A model generated the notes under the pieces. That model was not told where the DNA came from. It ran no database searches and saw only the letters and a list, made by a program, of their open reading frames with translations. A program made the translations under genes and the position numbers. 64,000 nt of DNA, taken from Ailurus styani (taxonomy: Eukaryota; Chordata; Mammalia; Carnivora; Ailuridae). The DNA lies in the NCBI GenBank assembly GCA_002007465.1, contig LNAC01000351.1, positions 182,304 through 246,303 of the forward strand. Reading direction: 5' to 3'. Positions 21,623 to 34,425 of the stretch are shown here, one piece after another. Each line of letters opens with the position of its first letter. Position 1 is the first letter of the stretch.

Positions 21623-23954
21623 GGCAGTGTACTTAGAATGTGGGGGCTGGGGGCTATAATAGATCTGAGATTTATGCCAATTTGTGGATTTTTTTACATG
21701 TTTGGGATACTTGTAAAATATACAAGTGGAACTATCCTACAGGCAACTGAAACTCTGCAAATAAATGACAGAATAAGTTCAGTCATCACCACTTAGATGC
21801 TAGTCAAAGCTATAGGAATACTTGTAACCAGTCAGATAGAAATTATAAATCAGAAATAGGAGGTCTCTTCTATTACTTAAAGGCTTATTAGTAGATACTT
21901 TTAAGGTATCAGTTTAAATTTGTTAGAGAATGTGAAATCTCATGACCAGTTTAAATCAAAGAGCTAGTTATTTTCTTCTTAGCTTATAAAATGGCAAAGT
22001 GGTTTTCTGCATTAAAACATGTGGGTAATATTCCACATTGAATTTACCCAAATTGTTTCCCCTCAAGACCTAATCTCCCAGAGGTCAGGAAAAGAAAGCA
22101 ATAAAATTGCTTGCCATTTATCTATTTCAGGAGCCAACATTTATCCAGAAACTAATTATGCAATTGTCATTGCTTGCTGTTACCAGAGATGTGAAAAGTA
22201 GCTGACCAGTACACTCAGGGTGAAGTAAAGGCCCAATTCAGAACAAATGAGAAAAGAGGGTAGTGTGTAGTGAAAACTTAAACGTTTAACTCCCCAGATA
22301 GTAGTACCTTTGCTTTGACTCTCGGCTTCAGAAAAGATAGGTAAAATCCTAAGGAGAGGGAAGTCTTCTAAGCGCATGTCAGGGCCTTGCTCAGAGATGT
22401 AGAAAAGGAAAAACATAGATATCACACAAAATGACATTTCAATGATTTGTTTCTCTGAGATCTTAATTGTATCTGGCTACTTAGTCACAGTCTATATCGC
22501 CAACCTCTTCCCCCAAATGACCGAGTTCTTCCCGCTTCTAAATAAACAGTATGTGCTTGTTGCCATATTAAACTTTGATTCAGATCCTGCTTAATTTCCA
22601 TAATCTTTTTAGGCCCCTACATCTCACTTAGATAATGACCCTTTAGCTTGAATTAAACCATGTACCATTGATCATTTACTTGTTTTCTCTTGGAGTTTAA
22701 TTTAATCATTCTAGTTTAGTTCAAAAGGACAAATAGCTTTCCATACAGTGTTTGGGTAAGGTATCTATCTATTCAATTATGACCTTACTCATCATTACTG
22801 CCTCTGCAAGTTCTGCTTTTCTTACTCCTCTCTCTCTCTCTCTAGCATCATTCTAGGGAAATGCCATTAAGCCCAAATTTCCTCATATCACCCCTCCTCC
22901 ATCCTCAGAAGCACACAGTTGCACTGAGTCATCACTCCATTCAGGTGCAAACATTACTGCACAACTCTCCATATTTGGGGACTCCTTTGGGACACTAACC
23001 AACCTGGTTAACATACAACCTCCTGGATTGATATGTACAACAACTTAACTCTCAATGATACACGGATATAAATAATCAATACATTGTAGTTACATTGCTG
23101 GATGTAAATGCTATATCCTCAGCTACACTGATTTTGATATTTTATATCTAGACCCCTAATGCCACAAGCAATGTTGTTATCAAATCTTACAAATATGGGA
23201 ATGGGAAAAAGGCAGCCCCTGAAATAGGGAGATAACCAGTCCTCTGAGGCAAGGAGAGCAAATGATGAAGCAGACATAAAGCAATGCAAAATTGTAAGGC
23301 TTCATAGCAGTTGCAGTTTTGAAGCTAATAGTATGATGAGCAGGTAGACACTCATCCATGTATGTCCTTTGCCCAGGGACTCTGGAGCACTTTTTCAAAG
23401 CCATTTTTGCATGGCTGATTTCGGTATGTGAGAAAATAACTGATACTGGTCTTCCTGATCTCAGCACACAAGCCACTAAATCTGCAGATCAGAAAAAGAA
23501 ACTTGTGTTCCCACATTTATATCACATTTTCTACGGGTCTTATGTTCATTTCCAATTCCCTTGCACATGAAATAACTTTGATTTCTGGTCAGGTTTGCTA
23601 ATAATCTATATTTAGTTACAAACCTTTGCAGGAATTTAAGTATTAAGAATTGCTTAATATTTGAATTTATTTTTCATTTTGCCTCATAGGTTGAGTATAT
23701 AATTCAGCATTTATCAGTTCCTTTGAAGAATGAAGAATGACTTTCTCCAAGTCTATTACCAATGACATATATCCTAATGCTGTCTGTTAATCCCTCCTAC
23801 CACCTACCCATTCATTTTCATGAGTTCTTTCTTCTCTTCCCCATCAACTTGTTTGCATATGCTCAAAGACCTGTGGTTCTTTTATTTTCAAATCATTGTT
23901 ATTCAAATAATGTACAGAATATTAATTTTCTAGAAATAATTATATTGATATTTA
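21623..23954. other. Unassigned AT-rich DNA
   Basis: Contains a short CT repeat near 22831-22844. Otherwise no repeat, exon or RNA gene is recognised. All open frames are under 100 codons. Confidence 0.5.
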
Positions 23955-24332
23955 TCTTAGCTTGGGCTGACATAGCAAAAGACCATAGACTGGATCACTA
24001 GGCAACAGAAATTTATTGTCTCCCAGTTCTGGAGGCTAGAAGTCCAAGACCAAGCTGCCAGCCAATTTGTTTCCTAGTGAGGATTCTCTTCCTGTCTTGT
24101 AGATGGTCACCTTCTCATGGAGTCCTCCTGTGGCAGGGGGAGAGAGCGGGAGAGAGCTCCCTGATAGCTCTTTAGGAGAATATTAATCCTGAGGGCCCCA
24201 TCCTCATCATTTCCTCTAACTTTAATTAAGTGCCAAAGGCTTCATCTCCAAATACCATCACATTGGGGGTTAGGGCTGGGATGGGATGGGATGGAATGAG
24301 AGGTATGAACATTCAGTCCCTAATAATATTTA
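23955..24332 (+). repeat. Ancient dispersed mammalian repeat (family not named)
   Basis: 'CATAGCAAAAGACCATAGACTGG', 'GCAACAGAAATTTATTGTC', 'CAGTTCTGGAGGCTAGAAG', 'AATACCATCACATTGGGGG' and 'GAACATTCAGTCC' are in the order of a well-known interspersed repeat in mammals. I do not recall its class with certainty. A GGGAT tandem run near 24281 sits near its end. Confidence 0.65.
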
Positions 24333-24559
24333 TATTCAATTTTATAGTAAGTTACATAAATTTAGTCTCATCACTACTTAAACTATTTTCGGAATTCTCT
24401 GTCATACTTGTTTAGGGCATCACATGGCCAATGTAAATAAATAAATAAATTTTACTGATGTTTTAGCTATTTCTTTTATATCTTCCAGTGATTCTACTCA
24501 ACAAGGTACATGAATGCTATTTATGAGTCATTAATTTGAAACTATTTTCTGGTCGTCAT

Positions 24560-24900
24560 CTATATTAACAGTAATTTAATTTGCTTTGGTGTAAGATTCT
24601 CCAAACACACCCTCTCTCCAAAACTTTCTCCATTGTTTCTTGGCTTTTACTGTTGGAAAGAAGTCTTAATTTAATCTAATTTATATGTGGAATTTAACCT
24701 TTTTTTAGAGTTTCTCCCTGAATTTAGGATCTTAATTTGTTTTTCCAACACGGACAACCATAACCACCACATCTTGGTTTGGATGTCTTTTAAACAATTT
24801 GCCCGAAACACTGTAAATACTTGCAGTGGACATACGGAAGTTTACTTCAACTGGGGAAAATACTTTCTTATACTTAACTCTGAAATTACTGCTGTTTGTT
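24560..24900 (-). repeat. Possible ancient L1 5' relic, antisense
   Basis: 'TTTCTCCATTGTTTCTTGGC', 'TGGAAAGAAGTCTTAATTTAATC' and following text resemble antisense L1M/HAL1 5' sequence of the same group as at 0.8-2.2 kb. Confidence 0.35.
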
Positions 24901-25000
24901 CTTCTGTTTCTTAGAAAACCTGTCCCAGCTAGTGGTGGTTCTGAGTCCTTGCAGCTCCACACATAGCAACTTTTTTCGTTGATGCTATGCCTCTGTTTTT

Positions 25001-25221
25001 TTGTTTTGTTTTTGGTTTTTTGGTTATTTTTTAAAGATTTTACTTATTTCTTTGAGAGAGAGAGAGAGAGAGAGAGTACACAAGCAGGAAGAGCAGCAGA
25101 GGGAGAGGGAGAAGCAGGCTCCCGGCTGAGCAGGGAGCCCGATATGGGGCTTAATCCCAGGACCCTGAGATCATGACCTGAGTCCAAGGCAGACGCTTAG
25201 CAGACTGTGCCACCCAGCCCC
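25001..25221 (-). mobile_element. Can-SINE, older subtype, antisense
   Basis: T/G-rich tail, 'TTTAAAGATTTTACTTATTTC', a (GA)n stretch, 'GAAGCAGGCTCCCGGCTGAG' and the reversed head 'TGCCACCCAGCCCC'. Perfect 13-bp duplication TGCCTCTGTTTTT at 24988 and 25222. Confidence 0.93.
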
Positions 25222-25229
25222 TGCCTCTG

Positions 25230-25650
25230 TTTTTATACCCTGTGGAGTTTTGTGTTTGTCCTCAACCTTTAGATTTGATTTTTGAGAGGAATTTTTCTCT
25301 TATTGGCCGTTCCCCATGTACATCATAATTTTACCTATTGTGTTTTACTTTCTTGAAAATACTTCTTTATCTCATGAGTCCTATTTCTTATCTCATTCTG
25401 GGGTATTTTATCTGCTTAATTCTGTGCATCTCTACCTTTCTTGTTCTCTGTTCGTGCCTTTCTCCTTTTGATTTATTGAGGTCATTCTGCTGGAGTTTTA
25501 TGTTCTATTAGGGGTGTTAAATCTTTTTCCTGAGTCTTTTTTTTTTCTGAATTTGTAGTAAATAATTTTTATTGTTCTATAACACCTTTCAGTCTTAAAA
25601 ATAAAGGCCTATTCCACCCCCTCCCTACCAGACTCTACTGGGTGCTTAAA
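25230..25650. other. Unassigned T-rich DNA
   Basis: No gene or named repeat recognised. Confidence 0.4.
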
Positions 25651-25666
25651 TGAAGTAAAATATTTA

Positions 25667-25874
25667 TTTATTTATTTATTTTTCAAAAGATTTTATTTAT
25701 TCATTTGACACAGAGAGAGAGATCACAAGTAGGCAGAGAGGCAGGCAGAGAGAGAGGAGGAAGCAGGCTCCCCGCTGAGCAGAGAGCCCGATGTGGGCCT
25801 CGATCCCAGGAACCTGGGATCATGACCTGAGCCGAAGGCAGCAGCTTTAACCCACTGAGCCACCCAGGCGCCCG
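25667..25874 (-). mobile_element. Can-SINE, mustelid type, antisense
   Basis: Tail of ATTT repeats, 'AAAAGATTTTATTTATTC', the GGCAGAGAGGCAGGCAGAG block and the reversed head 'GCCACCCAGGCGCCC'. Perfect 15-bp duplication GAAGTAAAATATTTA at 25652 and 25875. Confidence 0.96.
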
Positions 25875-25899
25875 GAAGTAAAATATTTAAAGATCATGT

Positions 25900-26325
25900 T
25901 GGCAGCAAGACCAGGTATTCCTTTGGGTGGGGAAAGGGAGAAGGTGAAACTGATTTCTCAAATCTAAGTTGTTTCTGTCCACTTACTAGTTTCTAGTGTG
26001 TATTATCCTACTATAGACTTGCTCTTCCTTTCTGGCTTTTTCTATCCTTCACTGAATATTACTTTCTTCTAGTTAAATGATTTACTAATAATTGTTAAAC
26101 TGGCCTAGCATTTTCCTCTAGCCATGTTATTTTAGTAAACTGAAATTCTCATCCTTCCCTCTTCAAGCTGGAAATTCTGCTTTTTCTTGGCTCTTTTTCT
26201 GACAACAGCACAATCGTTTCATGCTAACTTTGTTTCCCAGGAACTATTGTGTCATCCTGCTCTCTTTCCCTATTTGTTCTCCACTGGTGTTCAGTGGTGA
26301 GGTTTGGGTGTGGGGGAATGAGAGA
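25900..26325. other. Unassigned DNA
   Basis: No gene or repeat recognised. Confidence 0.4.
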
Positions 26326-26329
26326 CTCC

Positions 26330-26520
26330 GCTCTACAACTTGGCACATGTCTTAGGCAAGTTATTTCATCACTCACTTAACCTCTTTAAGTCTTATATTC
26401 CCTGCATGCAAAATTAGGATTTTAATACTACTTCCCCACAGTTTTTTTTTTTTAAGAGCAAACGAATAACCCATGCAGAGTTGCGTATATATGGCACCTG
26501 ACATATAACATGAGCCCAGC
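26330..26520 (-). repeat. MIR fragment, antisense
   Basis: 'TTAGGCAAGTTATTTCATC', 'TTAACCTCTTTAAGTCTTATATTCCC', 'GCAAAATTAGGATTTTAATACTACTTCCCC' and 'GGCACCTGACATATAACATG' are the reversed MIR order, with a T-run inserted near 26443. Confidence 0.7.
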
Positions 26521-26524
26521 ACGA

Positions 26525-27580
26525 GTTACCTAGGGTCATTCCTCTGAGCTGCTGACTTTAGTGAACATAGACAGGTAGACTTCAGTAAGCTGGTGACAAG
26601 AACAGAAACAATTAGTTTTGGGACTAATTGTCTCTTTGGGACTAAGAGCCTCACTTTCTGTGTTTAGATGTAGTCAGAGAGACAAATCTTACCATTAAAC
26701 AGTTGATCTTGTTTAAATGAGTTAAAGCTCAAAAATACCATTGTATAGGTACTTTATCTAAATTGATCCATAAATTCCTAGTTAAGAAGCAGTTTCCTCA
26801 ATTAAAATTGGGATTAGCAATTGGTCTTTTTTTCTTCTTTTTTGTACATGTTTTCATAAAAATGATTTTCAAATTAGAAGACAGATCAAATGAGAGGCTC
26901 TTATTCCAATTTCAGTACTCAAAACCTGCCATTTGTGCTAGCTGACTTTCATCATTTACTGGACCGTGAGGACTCATCTTTCTTTTATTTTTCATTTCCT
27001 AATTTACCTCATGTAGTTATTTTAAGTAACCTTTACTGTATTACTCTCCTTTAGACTTTAAGATTCACTTGTGTAGACTGTGCCAAGCTTATTTCTTTAT
27101 GTGCAAGATATAATAAAACATACACAAATATGTACATGTACAACATGCCCCTCATATTTAGTTGAGAGAAAATGAATTATTTAGATAGATGCCTCATGTC
27201 AGTCTATAGTAAACTGTTAATATTTTAGATGATTGGCTTTTAAGAGAAGAGAAGAAGAATTCATTGTCTATTTTTTTAATATGGCTTTTTATTTCTTAAA
27301 CTAAACTAAAATTGTCCATGAGTTATCCTTTGAAATTGCTTGTTTACACACATCTGTCAACTGTTTTAAGACTTTAAATATTCTAATAAAAAAAAACAGG
27401 GATGCTGAGCTTAATTTATTATAAATTCTATAGTTAATACTCCAAACAAATAGAATATGTAATAGATATACTAATATCACACTCAAAAGTGAGTAAATAA
27501 TTAATGTTTGCTATCAATAGTTTTATTATTAAAAAATTTCATCATAAAATTTTAAAAATAAAAAATTTCATCATTGTTAT
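26525..27580. other. Unassigned AT-rich DNA
   Basis: Contains one direct repeat, TAAAAAATTTCATCAT, at 27530 and 27560 (30-bp period). No gene recognised. Confidence 0.45.
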
Positions 27581-27584
27581 ACTT

Positions 27585-27695
27585 TAAACTGGATGAGAGC
27601 AAGAGTCTTCGTGTTAACTGCTCTATTTTTGGTGCTTAGCCCAGTGCCTGGCACAGAGTAGGCACTCAGTTGATGATTCTCAAATGATTGAATTA
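27585..27695 (+). repeat. L2 3' end
   Basis: 'GAGAGCAAGAGTCTTCGTG', then 'GCTTAGCCCAGTGCCTGGCACAGAGTAGGCACTCAGTTG' is the conserved L2 terminal sequence in sense orientation. Confidence 0.75.
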
Positions 27696-27699
27696 ACAA

Positions 27700-29100
27700 G
27701 TAGGTATTATAATTACTAATAGCCTGTCTAATCCTATTCAATTGATGGCAGGATTAGAAAAGGTGAATTATCTTTTATAATGACTTCAATAATTTGGTCT
27801 TAAGATAAGTTTAATCAGTGTTTAGTATAGTACTAATTGGAAATCATAAACTTACTGAAGACGATCCAGCAAGTTAATGTTCTTTAGACCCTTCTGGCAA
27901 AAAGTAACACTACGCACACAAAGAAAACAGAAAAGCAAAAATATACAAACTATGTTTGCCTCAGAACAAATTAAAAAAAACTCTTGTTTTCTATTACTTT
28001 CTATGCTTCCACCATGAGGCCCAATTATCCACAAGTTCACCGTGTAGAAATTGCATTGAGACTCTAAGTTTGTTTTGAAAGGCTCCCAGTCAGATTTCAT
28101 GGGGACTCTAACTAGTTTTTTCAGTTCCTCCAGAAGGTATTTCAGTTCTATTTCACCGTCTTCAGTTCCATGTATTACCCATTCCTCTCATGATGGTATA
28201 GGGGTAAGAAGACAATTCTTTTAGTGTGGATTTTAAAAGAGTTAGGATATCATCCACAATTCTGTGTGCCAGAAACTAGTCAAGTTTGACTCCATGCCTT
28301 CTCTGGCTTGATGAACACATTTTTCAGGACCTCAGTGAGCAGTGGTTCTCATTCTAATAACTGCCTCATCTTAATAACCAACAGAGTTAGCAGACACTCA
28401 GGATGTTCTGTGTATTTTTAATGTTTTGCCAAAAATCACATTGTTTTCTCTTTTTCTCTAAAAAAGTTTCTCTTAGAGCAAACTTGCTAGAAGTAGAGTA
28501 ACTGATCCCTTTTATAGAGAAAACCTCTCTCTCCAGTCCTGTCTTTGTTCCATAGAATGTAGGACCAGCTTTTGATCAAACTGAGCATAGAGTAACATGA
28601 TACATTGAACATATGAAATTTGTGGAAATGAACTTTTAAAAAGTCAGTATACATGTGAGAAGAGTGTTCCCTAGAATAGTTCTAAAGAGTTTTGAAAAAT
28701 ACCACTTTTTTAGTACTTATGTTTAATTTCAGTGTGTTTTAACAGGTTTTTTTGGAATTCTGTCCTAGCACAGTTTCTCACAAAATTTTCCATTAAAATT
28801 TTCCAAATCCCCCCAAATTTGGAAACCTGTAGCTAAAAGAAATGATCAATTTTCCAGCCATTTTCATCTTCTCTATTGAATACTAACTAGTGCATAAAAG
28901 AAATCAAATAAAAATAGTCCTTAAAACAAGGAATGTAATAATTATAGACATCCAATTTGAAATAAATTGAAAGATTAAAATCTATATTCAGCATATTCAA
29001 ATAGATTTATTAGGATACATAAATGACTTTTTAATAGACCAGGAATAATAACAACACATCCTGAAAAATACATGTTACTGAAACAACAAAAATAAATTAA
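27700..29100. other. Unassigned AT-rich DNA
   Basis: A short 'AGCAGTGGTTCTCATTCTAAT' near 28339 could be the tip of a MER5-type element but is too short to call. No exon recognised. Confidence 0.45.
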
Positions 29101-29104
29101 TCTT

Positions 29105-29310
29105 ACATTCATTTATCCGACAAATATTTGTTGTATACCTACTATGTTCCAGGTACTTCTGTAGGTTCTGGGAAACTTTCAATGTCTAGATTTCATAGTG
29201 TGAGCAAGGATATTAATTAAACAAACAAATTTTGATGTATATGATAAAGATGTAAAGTAATGTACCAGAGTGTTTGTTCTACTTTAAGCAGAATTTTCTG
29301 AGGAAGAGAT
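29105..29310 (+). repeat. Ancient dispersed repeat (same group as 40.1 kb)
   Basis: 'TTCATTTATCCGACAAATATTTG', 'ACCTACTATGTTCCAGGTAC', 'AAACAAACAAATTTTG' and 'TGAGGAAGAGATAATTGACC' match the start of the long ancient repeat described at 40145. Confidence 0.6.
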
Positions 29311-29539
29311 AATTGACCTATGGTCTACTTGCCAGGTACTATGCTTGGAAAAATCCATATTTTATTAATAGAAAGCAAGTATCTGTGGGGCATAAAATAT
29401 ACATTAGTCTTTGGAATTACAAAGTTGCAAGAAATACAGTCCCTTTCCTCTAGGTACTTGCAAAATAGTTGCAAAGACCTGGCACTTGCCCTCAGATCTA
29501 ATATAAGGAAATGGGTTTAAATAAAGTTGCTTTAGTTTG

Positions 29540-29735
29540 TGTGTACTATGTTCTGGTCCTGTTCTGAAATTTTTCCATATTCCATCACTTTTAATTCTTC
29601 TATAACATTATAAGTTTGCCATAACTATCATATATGAGGAAACAGAATAAGAGAGTAAGTTTACCGGTGTCACAAGTATGATAGTGTGCTGCACTGGAAT
29701 TAAATTCAAACAGTCCAGCATATAGTTCACACTCT
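29540..29735 (+). repeat. MIR element
   Basis: 'TACTATGTTCTGGTCCTGTTC', 'TATGAGGAAACAGAATAAGAGAG', 'ACCGGTGTCACAAG', 'CACTGGAATTAAATTCAAACAG' and 'ACACTCTTAAC' follow MIR in sense orientation. Confidence 0.8.
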
Positions 29736-29739
29736 TAAC

Positions 29740-30190
29740 TTGTAGAAGGAATGAATGTTATGACATAATGCAGTACTATAAAATCATTTAAAAATAGATT
29801 TCTGGCTGAGGTCCTCTGAGAAGGTGTCAAGGTGTATTTACTCTGCTGTGAGCACCTAATTGCCTTTCCATGGAAGTGTGAAACAAAGAACCCTTTGGAG
29901 ATGCTTTCAATAAAGCAGGGACAGCAATCATGGCAGTGAAGCTGACAAACCAGAGCTTAGGTTATAAAAGAACCTCTGGTTCCACCTGGAAATTCTCTTG
30001 GGTCATTTGCAATATATCAATAAAGGGTTAATATTATACTAATAAAAATATATGAGTAATGATTTTAAAAGAGACATGGTTATTAAGCAATAGTAAAAAT
30101 ATGAACAAATGTCTTATGGAAATATGTTCATTCTGAAGAGTAATCAATGGGGTGGTTATTTAAATGTAAATCATGTTCCAATAGCATTGA
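29740..30190. other. Unassigned DNA
   Basis: No gene or repeat recognised. Confidence 0.4.
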
Positions 30191-30193
30191 CAA

Positions 30194-30275
30194 AGGAGAG
30201 AAAGGAAGAGAGAAAGAAGGAGGAAAAGAAGGGAAGGGAGGGGAAAATGGGACGGAAGAAAAGAAGGGAAAAAAC
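30194..30275 (+). repeat. Polypurine (GGAA/GAAA)-rich tract
   Basis: Almost pure purine sequence of about 80 bp. It creates two overlapping 86-codon lysine/glutamate-rich frames that are artefacts of composition. Confidence 0.85.
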
Positions 30276-30279
30276 TTTC

Positions 30280-31085
30280 AACCTTCCAGCTGTGATAGGG
30301 CAAGGACTCACAGAGCAGCAACCTTCACATATTGCAGAGGAAAGAACAGCAGTTTCTTCGAAAGCCTAAAGTTCATATCCTTTGACAAAGCAGTTTCACT
30401 TCTATGACATAATAAACATACATGAATGTCTAACTTTAATGAAATAATTTTTAAATAATTCTTATAATTTAAATAATTTCATGGACTATCATGAAAATAT
30501 TAAAAATATTAAAAATACATTTATTGATATGTAGTCTATTCAAAATAAAATAAGATTAAGAATTGTGTATACAGATTTGCCTTTGTTGCCTATAGAGGGA
30601 AATATATTGTTATTTGTCTGAGTCAAGTTTATTCGTGTTTGTTCAAAAATGTAGTGAATGTCAATTCAACCTTCTCTAACTCTATTTAATATATGACAGT
30701 ATAACACTATTATTTTATATGAAATAGATCAGCTTTAAAATTGCTTTATTACACGATTGAATGCATTTAGTACAGTATATCAGTTTTTTAGTCTGGTTTA
30801 ATACAACCATTTTCTCTGTCATTTAAAATGCGTCCTCTACAATTTAGGCATTGTTGACTTGCATATTTCTAAATTAATTTTAGTTCTTTTGTTTCTTTTA
30901 AAAATATTTGCTAGAGATAATCTGTGCAAACATATCATTTGCCTCTCCCTTATGTTTTTAATTAATCTTTTCATATGGAGTTAATTGTAGAATCACATTG
31001 AGTTGTGGGAAATAACACAAAGGAATAATGTGAATGCTTTACTCATTTTCTCCCAATGAGAAATCTTGCAAAACTATAATATCAT
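30280..31085. other. Unassigned AT-rich DNA
   Basis: No gene or named repeat recognised. Confidence 0.4.
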
Positions 31086-32581
31086 TGAATATTGACCTTG
31101 ATACAGCTCAAGATACAAAACATTTCCATCATCTCAAGGATCCCTCATGTTGCCCTTTTATAAGCACACCCACATCCTTTCCCTCCCCTGTTCCTAAATC
31201 TTGGCAACCACTAATTTGTTGTTCCGATTCAATAAAGTTATTATAATAGACTTGTATAGTAGGTTAAATTTTGGGATTGGCTGTTTTTATTCAGTATACT
31301 TCCATAATAATTCATCCAAGTTGCTATATATATTGTTTCCTTTCCTTTATTGCCTAGTAATATTCCACAGTAGAAACATTTCACAACCTGTTTTACTATA
31401 CACCTATCCAGTTGTATTAATTTGTTTCCAATTTGGGGTTATAATAAAAAAAATTTTTTTGACATTTAGAAACTGTTAAAGACATGGAATATACGACTTT
31501 CTGAGATTGACTCTTTTCACGGTCTCCGAGATCTATCTAAGTCGTTATATGTATCAGTATTTTATTTATCTCTGAGTTGAATTGCGTGGTATGCCTGTGT
31601 TATGATTTACTTGACCAGGCATCCATTCAAGGACAGAGTTGTTTCCAGTCTTTGGCTACTACAAATAAAGCTATGAACATTCATTTATAGGTTTTCATGT
31701 GAACATAGGTTTTCAGTCTCTGGACTAATTGCCTGAAGTGTAATTTCTAGGCCAGATAGTAAGTACACTTTTAGATTTTTAGGTAACTGTCAAATAATCA
31801 GCAGAGTGGCTATATCATTTAGTAGTCACACCAGCCATGAATGGCTGACCAGTTTCTTCACATTCCTGCCAGCATTTGGTAAAAATCGCTATTTCATTTT
31901 TAATTTTAGCTCCCCTGACAGGCATGTCGTGATACCTTGTGACTTCATCCTGTAATTCACTAGCAGTTATTAATGTTTCAACATCTTTTCATGCGCTTAT
32001 TTACCATCTGTATAGTCTGTTCAGTGAATATCTGTTCAAGTCTTTTTTCTCATTTTCTGATTGGACCATCTTTTTAAACTGAGCATTGAGAATTCTCTAG
32101 ATATTTTTGAAATTCAAATCCTTGCCAGCATAAGAGGTTTGCAAATACTTTTCTTCCATCCTGTAGCTTGTCTTTTCAGTCTCTTAATAGTGTCTTTCAA
32201 CAGAGCACAGGTTTCCAGTTTTGATGAAGTCCAATGTATTTTTTTTCTTTTTATATTTTGTGCTTTTGGTGTCAAGTCTAAGAAGTCCTTGCTGGCCTCA
32301 GGTTGAAAAATTTTCTGCTAACTTTTGTGGAAATTTTGATAGTTTTATATTTTATGTGTAAGCCCAAGAACCATTTTTCGTTAACTTTCAAATACAGTAT
32401 GAGGTTAACGTCATTTTTTTTCTTTTTTCCCCCTCTTTTCTTGCTTTTTGCTTATGAGTGTCTATTTGTTTAAAAGACTATGCTTCCTGTATTGAATATT
32501 TTTACTGATGTTGAAAAAAATCATTTGAGCATATTTGTGAGGGTATATTCCTGGGTTCTCCATCCTGTTATCATCAATCTG

Positions 32582-32785
32582 TCATCTGTCCCTCCAGAAA
32601 TACCACACTCTCGTGATTACTATAGCTATATGGTCAATCTTTGTATTGGGTAAAGATAGTCTGCTCAAGTTGTTCTTTTCCAAATTTGTTTTAGATATTC
32701 TGGGGCCTGTACCTTTCCATGTAAATTTTAGAATGAGTTTGTCTAAGTGAAACAATAATTGTTGTGATTCTGATAGGAGTTTCAT
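32582..32785 (-). pseudogene. L1 ORF2 fragment in the ancient L1
   Basis: A 67-codon open stretch still reads as L1 ORF2, with 'ILKFTWKGTGPRISKTNLEK', 'LPNTKIDHIAIVITRVWYF' and a terminal WRDR. In intact L1s this lies downstream of the reverse-transcriptase core. Frames on both sides are broken. Confidence 0.8.
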
Positions 32786-33039
32786 TGACCCTACATATAA
32801 GTTTGTATAAAAACATCTTTACTACGTTGAGTCTTTCTATCCATGATTGCAGTATCCCTTTATATTTATTTCTGATATCTTTTATTTCATCAGCATTTTG
32901 TAATTTTTAGAATATAGATACTATACATGTTTTACTAAGTTTATGCCATGATAATTAATTTCCTTGGAGCAGTTATAAATTTTATATTGTTTTTAAATTC
33001 GGTTTCTATAAGTTCACTGCAAGTATATAGAAATGTAGT

Positions 33040-33090
33040 GTCTGTGTGTGTGCGTGTGTGTGTGTGCACACTTGTGCATGCACACTGTTT
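33040..33090 (+). repeat. (TG)n tract within the ancient L1
   Basis: TG repeats interrupted by CG and CACACTTGTGCATGCACAC. Confidence 0.85.
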
Positions 33091-34229
33091 TATGTACTGC
33101 AACTTTGTTGAATTCTCTTATTAGCTTTGAAAGATTTCTTTTTTGTAGATTCTTTGGGATTTTTTTACATGTATAATCATCTCATTTCAAATAGGTACAG
33201 TTATGTTTCTTCCTTTTCAATTTGCTAATTTTTTCTTTTTTCATTGCCTTATTACAGTGGCTGAACTTTCAGTTTTATATTGACTAAGAGTAGTGAGAGT
33301 GGGCACTTTTTGTTATATTCCCATTTTAGAGTAAAAATATGATATATTTCAACATCATGTGTGGTGATAGCTCGAGCTTTCTTCTCCATATCTTTATCAA
33401 GTTGAGGTAGCTTCCCTATATTCATAACTTAAGAGGTTTTTTATTATGAATTGATGCTACGTTTTAGCAAATGTTTTTTCTTGCCTTGGTATGATCATAT
33501 AATTTGTCTCCTTAACCTGTTAATATCTTGGATTACATTTACTAATTTTTGAATCTGGAACCCCCCTTGTATACCTGCAATAAATCCCACTCAGGTATAT
33601 AATACTTTGACACATTGTTAAATTTAATCTGCTAATATTTTGTTGAGTAATTTTGTGTTAAGGATCATGAGAGGTATCAGTGTGTAGTTTTTGTGTTTTG
33701 TGTTTTGTTTTTATTATTTGGCTTTGGGATTAGGTAATATTGTTCTTATAAAATGAGTTGGTAAGTGTTGTCCTCTCCTTTTTTTCCCACCTAAATTGTC
33801 AAATTTAAGAGCATAATGTTTATTCCTGATACAATGACTTGTTATCTTCTTGCTTGCTTTTGATCTCTGTCACCCTTACTAGAGAGGTAGCAATTGTATT
33901 GTCTTCTCCCCCTCCCCAATTTCTTTCCTTTTTTTTAAGAACCAGCTTTGTGTCATTGATTTTCTCTACTAATTTCATCTTTTCAATTTATTTGATTTCT
34001 AGTCTTTATTATATCCTTTATTTTGTTTTATTTTGATTAAAATAAAAAGCAAAGAAAGTAGCTCTAATTACTTCAGGTAGGAACCTAGATGACTGATTTG
34101 AGACCTTTCCTCTTCTTAATATACACATTTACTTTTAAAATTTTCCATCTCAGCACTGATTTACCTGCACCCTACGTACTTTGATATGCTATATTGTCAT
34201 TTTCATTCCGTTGTCTCTCTATATATATT

Positions 34230-34425
34230 TTAAAGATTTGATTTCTTTATTTGAGAGAGAGAAAGAGAAAGCAAGAGCCAACAGGAGTAGTGAGATGGAC
34301 AGAGGGAGAAATAGACTCCCCACTGAGCAGGGGAGCCCAATGCAGAGCTTGATCCCAGGACCTTGCGATCATAACCTGAGCCAAAGGCAGAGGATTAACT
34401 GACTGAACCACCCAGGTGCCCCAAT
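34230..34425 (-). mobile_element. Can-SINE, older subtype, inserted in the ancient L1
   Basis: 'TTTTAAAGATTTGATTTCTTTATTTG', a GA-rich body without the GCCTGCCTCTCTGCC block, 'GACTCCCCACTGAGCAGG' and the reversed head 'ACCACCCAGGTGCCCC'. L1-type sequence resumes directly after it. The duplication is only approximate (ATATATTTT on both sides). Confidence 0.9.

Noticed and set aside
27530..27575. 16-bp direct repeat TAAAAAATTTCATCAT as a target-site duplication
   Set aside because: Only 14 bp of AT-rich sequence separates the copies, so it is more likely a small local duplication.
30109..30407. Two overlapping 86-codon Lys/Glu-rich frames
   Set aside because: They are translations of a polypurine tract.
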